From an uncultured Bacteroidales bacterium (GTDB lineage Bacteria > Bacteroidota > Bacteroidia > Bacteroidales > F082): 64,000 nt of DNA. Below the pieces are notes generated by a model. The model was not told the origin of the DNA. It worked only from the letters and a program-made list of their open reading frames with translations, and ran no database searches. Below, one piece after another: positions 1-7,453 of the stretch. The position numbers and the translations under genes were made by a program. Positions within the stretch are counted from its first letter, which is position 1. Each line of letters opens with the position of its first letter. The stretch is from positions 5,451 to 69,450 of the forward strand of contig CALCYT010000027.1 of the NCBI GenBank assembly GCA_937906455.1. The letters are read 5' to 3'.

Positions 1-77
1 GTGTTGCTTGAATTTATAACGCCGCTGAGGGCTTGAATAGCTTTCAAAAGCTTTAAACTCGATAGAATAAACTTCAT
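1..77 (-). CDS. N-terminus of an unidentified protein, cut by the left edge
   Basis: An ATG at 77 on the minus strand opens a frame that stays open to the window edge, giving 25 residues beginning MKFILSSLKL and rich in Leu, Ile and Ser. An unusually good Shine-Dalgarno sequence (AGGAG, complement of 80-84) lies just upstream, which favours this start. The segment is amphipathic or weakly hydrophobic and too short to assign. It is read away from prmA and separated from it by about 70 AT-rich bases. Confidence 0.5.
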   Translation of the reverse strand, partial: MKFILSSLKLLKAIQALSGVINSSN

Positions 78-149
78 AACTCCTAATTTTTTTCAAACTG
101 CTAAATTACAACTTTTTCTTTAATTGCAGCTTATTTTTTTAAAATATTT

Positions 150-983
150 TTATTTTTTGACAAAAATCGCCGCTGTCCATTCGTTTTCCTTGATATTATT
201 GAGATATGACAGTCCAAGACGCTCGGCCTCGAATTTAATCATTTGCAAATCAGACTCATAGAAACCGCTGAAGAAGATTTTGCCGGCATTTTTCAGACAC
301 TTGACATATTCGCGCATGTCGCGCAAGAGGATATTGCGGTTGATATTGGCTATTATAACATCAAATTGCCTGTTATTCAATGAGTTAGCATCTCCAAGCT
401 CGACCACGATATCATTCTCGGCGTTAAGTTTGACATTATCGAGTGCATTACGGTAAGCCCATTCGTCGTTATCGACAGCGACAGTCTTTGCCGAGCCGAG
501 TTTCTTTGCCAGTATTGCGAGGATGCCTGTCCCCGAACCCATGTCAAGCACGTCTTTCCCTTTGAAATCCTCAGCAAGCATGAGCTTTATTATCTGTGCT
601 GTCGTTTCGTGATGTGCGGTTCCGAAAGACATCTTCGGCTCGATACATAGGTCATATTTGTAACTGCTGTCGGCTTCATGGAAAGGCGCGCGAATACGGC
701 ATATGCCGTCGATCACCACTGGCTCATATGACGACTCCCAGGTTGCATTCCAGTCCTGATCCGGGATGATTTCTTGTTTAAAAATCTGAACATCAGCAAG
801 TTGTTCCATTGCCAAGATTCCATCAAGGGCATTTTTGTCGAAGGCGGTCTCGGCGCAATAGGCGGTGAATCCCTCGTCGATGTCCATAAAGCTGTCGAAG
901 CCTATGTTACCGAGCATCTCGGTGAACATATCTTTCAGAGCCTCGTTCTGTGGGTTTGAAAAAGTGCAAGCGATATAATTCAT
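150..983 (-). CDS. prmA: Ribosomal protein L11 methyltransferase PrmA
   Basis: PrmA transfers methyl groups from S-adenosylmethionine to ribosomal protein L11 in the cytosol. The 277-residue product has the usual N-terminal L11-recognition domain (about 1-100) and a class I methyltransferase domain with the SAM loop DMGSGTGIL near residue 145. The NxNR segment (ANINRNIL) stands in the motif IV position, as is typical of PrmA. The start is the ATG at 983, giving MNYIACTF; a TTG two codons earlier directly follows the tpiA stop and is less likely. It lies a few bases downstream of tpiA and is probably co-transcribed with it. Family assignment is secure; the start is fairly secure. Confidence 0.9.
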   Translation of the reverse strand: MNYIACTFSNPQNEALKDMFTEMLGNIGFDSFMDIDEGFTAYCAETAFDKNALDGILAMEQLADVQIFKQEIIPDQDWNATWESSYEPVVIDGICRIRAPFHEADSSYKYDLCIEPKMSFGTAHHETTAQIIKLMLAEDFKGKDVLDMGSGTGILAILAKKLGSAKTVAVDNDEWAYRNALDNVKLNAENDIVVELGDANSLNNRQFDVIIANINRNILLRDMREYVKCLKNAGKIFFSGFYESDLQMIKFEAERLGLSYLNNIKENEWTAAIFVKK

Positions 984-989
984 TGTCAA

Positions 990-1757
990 TTACTTAGAAG
1001 CTTGTTCGCAGATGCTTGCAAAATCCTCTGCCTTAAGCGATGCACCGCCGATGAGACCGCCGTCAACATCAGGTTGAGCAAAGAGTTCAGAGGCGTTCTT
1101 GGCGTTACAGCTGCCGCCGTAGAGGATATGTATCTGGCTTGCGATGTCGTCGCCATATTTCTCTTTCACGAGGCCACGGATGAATGCGTGCACTTCCTGA
1201 GCTTGCGCCGGGGTCGCCGTCTTGCCTGTCCCGATAGCCCAGACAGGTTCATAGGCGATGATAACGTTCTCAATATCAGCGTCATCGAGATGGAACAACC
1301 CCTCCTCCACTTGTTTGCGGATGACATCGAAATGCTTGTTGGCCTCGCGTTCTTCCAACACCTCGCCCACGCAGAAAATCGGGACGATTTCATATTTGAG
1401 TGCCTGATTTACCTTTGCGGCAAGCGTTTTGTTATCCTCGCCGAAGTATTTTCTGCGCTCGCTGTGACCGATGATGCAGCAACTCACTCCAATGGAGTCG
1501 AGCATCTTAGCCGCCACCTCGCCAGTGTAAGCCCCTGATTCCCATGCAGATACATTCTGGGCGCCAACTTCAAAGAGTTCGTGTTCAGCAGCCTCGTCGG
1601 TAGCAAGTTCGAGGTACGGGAACGGCGGGCATATTATCACTTCGCATGATGGCTGTTTCTCGTCAAGGATATTTTCGAGATCTTCAATAAGGGTTTGGGC
1701 TTCCTCAAAGTCGAGGTTCATTTTCCAGTTGCCCGCGACGATTTTATTTCTTTTCAT
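990..1757 (-). CDS. tpiA: Triosephosphate isomerase
   Basis: TpiA interconverts dihydroxyacetone phosphate and glyceraldehyde 3-phosphate in glycolysis and gluconeogenesis. The 255-residue product has normal family length. It carries the N-terminal NWKMN loop with the catalytic Lys near residue 12, GHSERR with the catalytic His near 98, AYEPVWAIGTGKTAT with the catalytic Glu, and the YGGSC phosphate-binding loop near the C-terminus. It has its own promoter immediately upstream and is followed by prmA, so the two form a short operon. Nothing is unusual. Confidence 0.97.
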   Translation of the reverse strand: MKRNKIVAGNWKMNLDFEEAQTLIEDLENILDEKQPSCEVIICPPFPYLELATDEAAEHELFEVGAQNVSAWESGAYTGEVAAKMLDSIGVSCCIIGHSERRKYFGEDNKTLAAKVNQALKYEIVPIFCVGEVLEEREANKHFDVIRKQVEEGLFHLDDADIENVIIAYEPVWAIGTGKTATPAQAQEVHAFIRGLVKEKYGDDIASQIHILYGGSCNAKNASELFAQPDVDGGLIGGASLKAEDFASICEQASK

Positions 1758-1789
1758 GGTGTGATGATTTAAATTTTTCGATTAAAGTG

Positions 1790-1797
1790 CAAAGATA
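1790..1797 (-). promoter_or_regulatory. TAnnTTTG promoter element for tpiA-prmA
   Basis: The minus strand reads TATCTTTG, matching the Bacteroidota -7 box. It lies about 33 bp before the tpiA ATG, so tpiA is transcribed separately from the OppB-type permease gene that ends just beyond it. Confidence 0.6.
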
Positions 1798-1804
1798 AGA
1801 AAAA

Positions 1805-2863
1805 TTATTTTATCCTCACTCTCGGATCCAAAATTCCGTAAATAATATCCACCACGATGTTGATGACAATCAGCATCACACCTATTAGTAATACTGCGCC
1901 CATCACAACGGGGAAGTCGAATTTGTCGAGAGCGTCAACGATGACCACGCCGATTCCTTTCCAGTCGAAGACGTATTCGACGAATACCGCGCCGGCAAGC
2001 AATGAGGCGAACCATCCTGAGACGGCGGTAACCACCGGAGTCATGGCATTTCTTAGGGCGTGTACCCCTATGACACGCCATTTTTTCAAACCCTTCGCCT
2101 TCGCCGTGCGGATATAGTCCATCGACATGACTTCAATCAAAGTTGTTCGTGTAAGTTCTGTTATGACGGCAAGAGGCCTCAATCCGAGCGTCAACGCTGG
2201 CAAAATAAGGTTTTTCAGGTCGAGATATGAGCCGTTGCCATAGTCATCGACAGAGAAGAGGCTACCGATCATGCTCAAGCCGGTCACCGACTCAAGCACG
2301 AAGCCGAAGAGCCATGCAATAAGAATAGCAGCAAAAAACGAGGGCAGCGACATCCCTATCGTGGTGATAAACAAGGTCAAACGATTCAGGAAATTACTAT
2401 TCACAATGGCGGTGAGCACACCGAGTAAAACTCCTATCACGAAAGCGAAAAGTATCGATACGAAAGCAAGTATCAAAGTGTTTGGAAAAGCCTCGGAAAG
2501 TATTGTACCCACAGGTCTTTTGCTTTGATAGGAATAGCGAAGATACGGTGTTTTCAGGATGATTTTCGTATTCCCAATCTTTGCAATTTTCGCATACGGC
2601 GCATATCTTGTAAAATCATTTTCACTTTTGTAAAATGATATCACCGAAAGGTCGTTGAGATAGTCAACATATTGTTTCCCAACGCTTTGGTTGAGTCCAA
2701 GCTCTTCACGTATTGCCTGCACATCTTGTTCGTCGGCACGTTGTCCGAGCATCATGCGCACAGGGTCGCCCGGCACAATGGTGAAGAGAAAAAACACCAG
2801 TGTCGCCACGCCCCACAAGACGAGGATTCCGTAAAGTATCTTTCTTATGACGTACGACAACAT
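1805..2863 (-). CDS. Peptide ABC transporter permease, OppB/DppB type
   Basis: This is an inner-membrane permease subunit of a peptide/nickel-type ABC importer (352 residues). The N-terminus has the DppB/OppB hallmark: a first transmembrane helix running into FTIVPGDPVRMMLG. A large extracytoplasmic loop follows (about 75-125), then five more membrane segments. The EAA loop (RTAKAKGLKKWRVIGVHALRNA, about 235-257) contacts the ATPase. It starts 1 nt after the DoxX-type gene stops, so it is the third gene of a DUF1599-DoxX-permease unit. No OppC or ATPase gene is adjacent. A solute-binding lipoprotein of the matching family lies far away at 50224-51810 and could be its partner, but this is inference. 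Confidence 0.88.
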   Translation of the reverse strand: MLSYVIRKILYGILVLWGVATLVFFLFTIVPGDPVRMMLGQRADEQDVQAIREELGLNQSVGKQYVDYLNDLSVISFYKSENDFTRYAPYAKIAKIGNTKIILKTPYLRYSYQSKRPVGTILSEAFPNTLILAFVSILFAFVIGVLLGVLTAIVNSNFLNRLTLFITTIGMSLPSFFAAILIAWLFGFVLESVTGLSMIGSLFSVDDYGNGSYLDLKNLILPALTLGLRPLAVITELTRTTLIEVMSMDYIRTAKAKGLKKWRVIGVHALRNAMTPVVTAVSGWFASLLAGAVFVEYVFDWKGIGVVIVDALDKFDFPVVMGAVLLIGVMLIVINIVVDIIYGILDPRVRIK

Positions 2864-2864
2864 C

Positions 2865-4103
2865 TTATTCCAAAGGGAAATCTATTTTCGACCACTTGTT
2901 GATTATCAATCCGTTATCTATCAGCATTAAGCCCGGATTAGAGCGTACCATAGTCTTCAGTTCCAGCTCGTCACCATAATAAACTTCATTGAAAATCAAA
3001 TATTTATCATTTAATACCTCGACATATTCAGGCGGTGCCGATGTTATCCAGATATATTCAAATCCTTGATTATCAGCCACTTCAGTCATCTTAACACAGC
3101 TCTCGAAGTCTTTTTCGGTAAACTCCTCAAGATACGGCGCCACAAAGACATAAAGATTCTCCGTCTCGAACAAAATATGTGTAAAGTCCTCGCCATCTTC
3201 GTCAAGAATTGCAAATCCGAGTGGCTGCGAGCTACCCACTGTGCGTTGCGACTCGAATGTCCATTGGCTCATCCAAATACTATCGTCCCAAGGATAGTTT
3301 GGTGACTCAAACTCTTGAATCTCACCGGTTTCATTGTTTTTGTACGTGACGTAAATCGTTCCGGCGTCATAGACTTCGGGGGTCATATCCTTCCCCACTT
3401 TCCAGTCCATGAAATCAACGACAGGCAGATGGCGTATGTTGTAAACTTCGAACCAGACGAACAGGTTCATGAAGGCGAGAGCCAGCACCCATTGCACGCC
3501 AAGCGTCAATCGTTTGTTTTTCAACGACTTATTATTAACAACCACAGGAATCAGCACTGCATCGATGACAAGATTCTTGAAAAACGTCTGCCAATTGCTC
3601 ATCTTTATCGCCGTTCCGAAGCATCCGCAGTCGGGAACGAGGTCGTACATGGCGTCGAAGAACGTGGTGATGGTGAAAAAGAGCATGAGAATGACCGCGC
3701 CGAGCGTAGCGAGGCGCGGTAAGACGTTGACGAACAGACAGATACCAACGATGAACTCAGCTAAAATCATCACAACGGCAAGCATCAAGGCGGCGTCGTT
3801 CATCCACTCAATGCCGTAAGCGGCGAAATAGTCCAGCATCTTGTACTTTGTCCCAAGCGGGTCAACGCCCTTGGTGAAGCTGCTGAAAATGAACAAAGCC
3901 CCTACAAGCATGCGGTTTACCGTCACTCCCGCATCATTGTATCTGTTTCCGTAAACAATTGATAATCCTAATGTTACAAGTATCAGCAGAAGCAGCATCC
4001 ATGAAAAGGCAGAGTGCAGGCCGACGAAGACGGCACATCCGAGAGCCATAGCAGTCACACCATAAGAGACCAAAGCCGACTTATCACTGTTTCGCACCAT
4101 CAT
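2865..4103 (-). CDS. DoxX-type membrane protein with CxCFG motif and C-terminal soluble domain
   Basis: The 412-residue protein starts with a block of membrane helices resembling the DoxX/MauE four-helix family. The motif DCGCFG (near residue 160) is typical of MauE-like redox membrane proteins. After a last hydrophobic segment around 200-220, the C-terminal half (about 230-412) is soluble and probably outside the cytoplasmic membrane; its late part looks thioredoxin-like in layout, but I see no CxxC there. The start codon overlaps the DUF1599 stop (ATGA), and the permease gene follows 1 nt later, so translation is probably coupled. A link to disulfide or quinone chemistry is family-based inference. 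Confidence 0.7.
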   Translation of the reverse strand: MMVRNSDKSALVSYGVTAMALGCAVFVGLHSAFSWMLLLLILVTLGLSIVYGNRYNDAGVTVNRMLVGALFIFSSFTKGVDPLGTKYKMLDYFAAYGIEWMNDAALMLAVVMILAEFIVGICLFVNVLPRLATLGAVILMLFFTITTFFDAMYDLVPDCGCFGTAIKMSNWQTFFKNLVIDAVLIPVVVNNKSLKNKRLTLGVQWVLALAFMNLFVWFEVYNIRHLPVVDFMDWKVGKDMTPEVYDAGTIYVTYKNNETGEIQEFESPNYPWDDSIWMSQWTFESQRTVGSSQPLGFAILDEDGEDFTHILFETENLYVFVAPYLEEFTEKDFESCVKMTEVADNQGFEYIWITSAPPEYVEVLNDKYLIFNEVYYGDELELKTMVRSNPGLMLIDNGLIINKWSKIDFPLE

Positions 4104-4651
4104 TCCTGTTTCCCTTCATTAATCAAAATAAGGCAGAAGACTGCGTAGTTTATCATGTCGAAATAATTGGCGTCGAGACCTTCCGAAATCAAAGTCTTGC
4201 CGTTATTGTCTTCTATCTCCTTGACTCTCAAGATCTTCATCAAAATCAAATCAGTCATCGAGCTGATTCTCATGCTACGCCACGCCTCGTCATAGTCGTG
4301 GTTTTTCCTCGACATGAGGTCGAAGGCGTCGTTAAGCACCTGCATATAAAGCTCGGAAGCCTGCTGAGGCTCCAAATCGGGCTGCTCCACCACCCCGAGT
4401 TGCAGTTGTATAATCGCCATTGCCGAATAGTTGATGATGCCGACAAACTCCGGCTCAACGCCTTCATTCACAAGGTGTTCCTTCTTGCGCTGCAAGCTTC
4501 TGATGCGGTTGGCCTTGATATAAATCTGGTCGGTGAGCGATTCCGGACGCATGATTCGCCAGGCCGCGCCGTAATCTTTCATCTTCTTGTCGAAAATATC
4601 GCGACATTGCGACAAAACTTGTTGAAATTCTGCTGTTGTATCTCTCTTCAT
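4100..4651 (-). CDS. DUF1599 domain protein
   Basis: This 183-residue soluble protein is made of two similar halves. Each contains a D/K-rich segment followed by a YGAAWRIMRPESLTDQIYIKANRI-like block (about 28-52) or its second copy (about 118-142, HDYDEAWRSMRISSMTDLILMK), which is the DUF1599 layout. DUF1599 is also called a nucleotide-modification-associated domain, but no reaction is established. It is first in the operon with the DoxX-type protein and the permease, and is divergent from folP, an arrangement I associate with Bacteroidales. Confidence 0.8.
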   Translation of the reverse strand: MKRDTTAEFQQVLSQCRDIFDKKMKDYGAAWRIMRPESLTDQIYIKANRIRSLQRKKEHLVNEGVEPEFVGIINYSAMAIIQLQLGVVEQPDLEPQQASELYMQVLNDAFDLMSRKNHDYDEAWRSMRISSMTDLILMKILRVKEIEDNNGKTLISEGLDANYFDMINYAVFCLILINEGKQE

Positions 4652-4656
4652 TGGAA

Positions 4657-4673
4657 AAAATTATATAATTTTG
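4657..4673. promoter_or_regulatory. 16-bp AT palindrome containing the folP -7 element
   Basis: In the 45-bp gap between the divergent DUF1599 and folP starts, positions 4657-4672 form a perfect 16-bp palindrome of A and T only. TAATTTTG at 4666-4673 matches the TAnnTTTG box for folP. The symmetry might serve both directions, but only the folP direction has the terminal G. Confidence 0.5.
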
Positions 4674-4696
4674 CGTTTGTAAAATTACACATTTTT

Positions 4697-5536
4697 ATGT
4701 TACGAATTGCCACAAGAGGACAAATTTTTTCTTTCGACCGTCCTGTCGTGATGGGAATCATGAACGTGACTCCCGATTCTTTTTTCGATGGCGGTAAGTA
4801 TCAAGGACTTACGGCCGTTTTAGAGCATTGCGAAAAAATGGTCTCCGAAGGTGCTGACATCATTGATTTAGGGGCGTTCTCCACTAAGCCGGGCTGCGAA
4901 CACATTTCCGTCAAGGAGGAAAAAGAAAGGATAATACCCGCGCTGAAAGCCATTAGAAAAGAGTTCCCGAACATACTGATTTCAATTGACACCTTTCGCG
5001 AAAGCGTTGCTAATCAATGTATTAAGGAAGGTGCCGACATCATAAACGACATATCCGGCGGACTTTTTGATGAAAAAATGATTCCATACATCGGCAAAAA
5101 TCATATCCCTTATATTTTGATGCATATCACCGGAACACTTGAAGGGATGCACAAAGAGGAAATCATCAGCGAAAAAGTGCATGAAAAAGTAAGGCAATTC
5201 TTTGAAAATCAAGTGAATAAACTTTTGGAATACGGTGAACAGCAAATTATCCTCGACCCCGGAATCGGGTTCAATAAAACAATAGAATGCAACTTCGGAC
5301 TTCTTAAAAATCTCGATTATTACAGGGTCAACAATTTGCCAATCTTAATCGGAATCTCTCATAAATCATTGATTTTTAAAACTTTAAACATTGCTCCACA
5401 AGAAGCTTTGAACGGCACCACGGTACTAAACACCATTGCCTTGATAAACGGCGCCGACATCCTTCGGGTTCACGATGTAAAAGAAGCGGTTGAAGCGGTG
5501 AAACTTGTCCATTTCGCTGCGCATCAGTCGAAATGA
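4697..5536 (+). CDS. folP: Dihydropteroate synthase
   Basis: FolP condenses dihydropterin pyrophosphate with p-aminobenzoate in folate synthesis. The 279-residue product carries the signature GIMNVTPDSFFDGGKY (about 20-35), the DLGAFSTKPG loop in place of the more common GGxSTRPG, the ISIDTFRE segment, and DPGIGFNKT; GISHKSLI near residue 220 is the late Lys loop. The ATG at 4697 was chosen because it follows the promoter at 4666-4673 and gives the normal family N-terminus; the frame is open further upstream only as antisense to DUF1599. cdaA follows in the same direction. Confidence 0.93.
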   Translation: MLRIATRGQIFSFDRPVVMGIMNVTPDSFFDGGKYQGLTAVLEHCEKMVSEGADIIDLGAFSTKPGCEHISVKEEKERIIPALKAIRKEFPNILISIDTFRESVANQCIKEGADIINDISGGLFDEKMIPYIGKNHIPYILMHITGTLEGMHKEEIISEKVHEKVRQFFENQVNKLLEYGEQQIILDPGIGFNKTIECNFGLLKNLDYYRVNNLPILIGISHKSLIFKTLNIAPQEALNGTTVLNTIALINGADILRVHDVKEAVEAVKLVHFAAHQSK

Positions 5537-5569
5537 CGAAAAAATTTGATGACTAATTGAAAAAAAGTG

Positions 5570-5577
5570 TATTTTTG
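5570..5577 (+). promoter_or_regulatory. TATTTTTG promoter element for cdaA
   Basis: TATTTTTG matches TAnnTTTG and a TTTG at 5545-5548 lies 21 bp upstream. cdaA also has a GGAG ribosome-binding site seven to ten bases before its ATG. Confidence 0.55.
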
Positions 5578-5595
5578 TGAATTATTTGGAGAATT

Positions 5596-6396
5596 ATGGT
5601 TGAATTGATGACACACGCCTTCATTCAGATTCGTTTTCTGGACGTTCTGGATGTTATCTTAGTGGGATTGCTGCTATATTTCCTTTACACCTTAGTTAAG
5701 GGCAGCACGGCAATCAACATCTTCATCGGCATCGTGGCGGTCATTATAGGCTTGAAAATCGTGACTTTGCTGCACATGGAGCTGCTCAGTTACATCTTCG
5801 GTGCCTTCGTGAATGTCGGTTTCATCGCGTTGATTATCATCTTCCAACCGGAGATACGACGGTTTTTGCTAAGCATCGGAACTTCGAAATTGGCCGTGGG
5901 ATTCCGGGGGTTCTTCTCTCATCTCGGCGTGAAATACAAAGAGGCTGACGACACCGACCTTGACCCCATCTGCGATGCCTGCATCTCTATGGGAAGCGAC
6001 AAAGTCGGGGCTTTGATTCTTCTTACGCAAGATAATGATTTACAAGATATTATCGACACGGGCGTATCTATCGACGCCATCATCAGCAAGCCGTTGATAG
6101 AGAATATCTTTTTTAAGAACAGTCCGCTCCACGACGGCGCAATGGTCATTTCCAACAATAAAATAGTGGCGGCGCGTTGCATACTACCCATCACACAGCA
6201 GACGAGGCTTCCGGGCAGCTACGGACTGCGACACCGCGCCGGCATCGGAGTTTCCGAGACTCACGACTGCATCGTTTTGGTCGTATCCGAGGAAACCGGC
6301 AGCATCAGAATCGTCTTCGACGGCAAGGTTTACGACGTGAAACCGAGCGAAATGAAGGCGAAGATTAAGGAGATTCAGGGAAGGAAGAGGATTTAG
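5596..6396 (+). CDS. cdaA: Diadenylate cyclase CdaA (c-di-AMP synthase)
   Basis: This membrane-anchored cyclase makes cyclic di-AMP from two ATP molecules; c-di-AMP controls potassium and osmotic balance and envelope homeostasis. The 266-residue protein has three N-terminal membrane helices (about 15-80) and a DAC domain with the catalytic motif SPLHDGAMVI (about 173-182) and the ATP-contacting RHRAGIGVSE (about 212-221). It follows folP, as is common in Bacteroidales. The stop codon TAG is the first unit of a TTAGCCA repeat that continues into the intergenic region. No YbbR-type regulator is adjacent. Confidence 0.95.
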   Translation: MVELMTHAFIQIRFLDVLDVILVGLLLYFLYTLVKGSTAINIFIGIVAVIIGLKIVTLLHMELLSYIFGAFVNVGFIALIIIFQPEIRRFLLSIGTSKLAVGFRGFFSHLGVKYKEADDTDLDPICDACISMGSDKVGALILLTQDNDLQDIIDTGVSIDAIISKPLIENIFFKNSPLHDGAMVISNNKIVAARCILPITQQTRLPGSYGLRHRAGIGVSETHDCIVLVVSEETGSIRIVFDGKVYDVKPSEMKAKIKEIQGRKRI

Positions 6397-6442
6397 CCAT
6401 TAGCTGTCATTTCGACCGCAGCAAAGCGGAGTGGAGAAATCT
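6393..6442 (+). repeat. TTAGCCA heptamer pair followed by a GTCATTTCGACC-type dispersed repeat
   Basis: Positions 6393-6404 are TTAGCCATTAGC. Then 6406-6442 is a copy of a dispersed element of the form GTCATTTCGACC...GCGGAGTGGAGAAATC, which recurs at 28731-28782, 36611-36633 and 51816-51975. The remaining gap to 6507 has no coding potential that I can support. Confidence 0.7.
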
Positions 6443-6507
6443 TATAAAACACTGCAATTTAACCTTCTCATCTGCCGGCAAAAATGGCTTAAGTGGATGA
6501 TACTCAA

Positions 6508-7350
6508 TCATTCTTGGATTGTTTCATGCGGTTTAATCTCTATAAGATAATCTCTCGAAGTCTGATAGAAATACCGCTCATATGGGTCATAACGGTAACG
6601 ATAAACGGCATTTGTTGGTGTATTCTGCTGACTGTCAATATATTTGTTCATCATGAAATCGTAGCAGTAGCCAGAATATAGCTTCCCTAAAATTTCTGCG
6701 AATTTATAAAACCCTTCTATGTCGATTGTGTCGCAATAAGTCTTGGAATACACTTTGTTTGTATGATAATCAATATCGAACGTCACATCGGTGTCGTTGA
6801 AATAGTTCTGCTCGGTGAATGCCAAATTGTAAACCGTGTCGTTGGCGATGTTGAACCATGCCGCGACATTCACCAAATCGACAGGCACATCCATGCAATA
6901 TTTGTTGTATTTAACCCAGCCGCAAAACTGCTGCGGGTCGCATGTTTCCGTCACCTCTATTCGCGGAATCTCAATCACCCAATGCGTAGGGTCGGGGAAC
7001 GAGTTCTCGTCCTCCCAATATTCCACCGTCAAACCGTAGTTTTTCAATGTTGACTGCATCGTCAAGTAAATGATATCCAAGAATTTATCATCATTTATCT
7101 TATCTATAACTTTAACTTGTTTTTCAAGATAGGTAATCTGTTGTTGAAGCGATGAGTCGGCGAGATTTTCAGGAATCGAGTCGTTACGAAGATTCCTTTT
7201 GGCCAATCTTTCAGGCATATAAAGAGCCACGACGGTCTTTCGGTTGTTTTTCACAAAACGCCGCGCAATGCTGTGCTGCTCAGAGCAGGAGTGCAACAAA
7301 AGAATCGCTCCAAGAATCAGTAAAACTATATTTCTTTTCATATTTGACAT
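6508..7350 (-). CDS. Unrecognised lipoprotein
   Basis: I do not recognise this 280-residue family. The N-terminus (MKRNIVLLILGAILLLHSC, if initiated at the second Met at 7341) is a lipoprotein signal peptide with lipidation Cys near residue 22, so it is probably anchored in the envelope. The rest is acidic and rich in Tyr, Asn and Asp, with a heptad-like stretch (LQQQITYLEKQVKVIDKINDD) near residue 70 and four further Cys (about 136-240), no obvious enzymatic motif. It is convergent with cdaA and not obviously in an operon. Confidence 0.65.
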   Translation of the reverse strand: MSNMKRNIVLLILGAILLLHSCSEQHSIARRFVKNNRKTVVALYMPERLAKRNLRNDSIPENLADSSLQQQITYLEKQVKVIDKINDDKFLDIIYLTMQSTLKNYGLTVEYWEDENSFPDPTHWVIEIPRIEVTETCDPQQFCGWVKYNKYCMDVPVDLVNVAAWFNIANDTVYNLAFTEQNYFNDTDVTFDIDYHTNKVYSKTYCDTIDIEGFYKFAEILGKLYSGYCYDFMMNKYIDSQQNTPTNAVYRYRYDPYERYFYQTSRDYLIEIKPHETIQE

Positions 7351-7453
7351 ATTTATCTCTCGCAGATTTCGCAGATCTCACAGATTTGTCCTTCCACGTT
7401 TTTCTTCCACCGATTTGACTCGCTAAAGCGAGCGGATCTCGCAGAGTCGATTG

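Noticed and set aside
4298..4696. N-terminal extension of folP
   Set aside because: Antisense to the DUF1599 gene; family N-terminus and promoter support the ATG at 4697.
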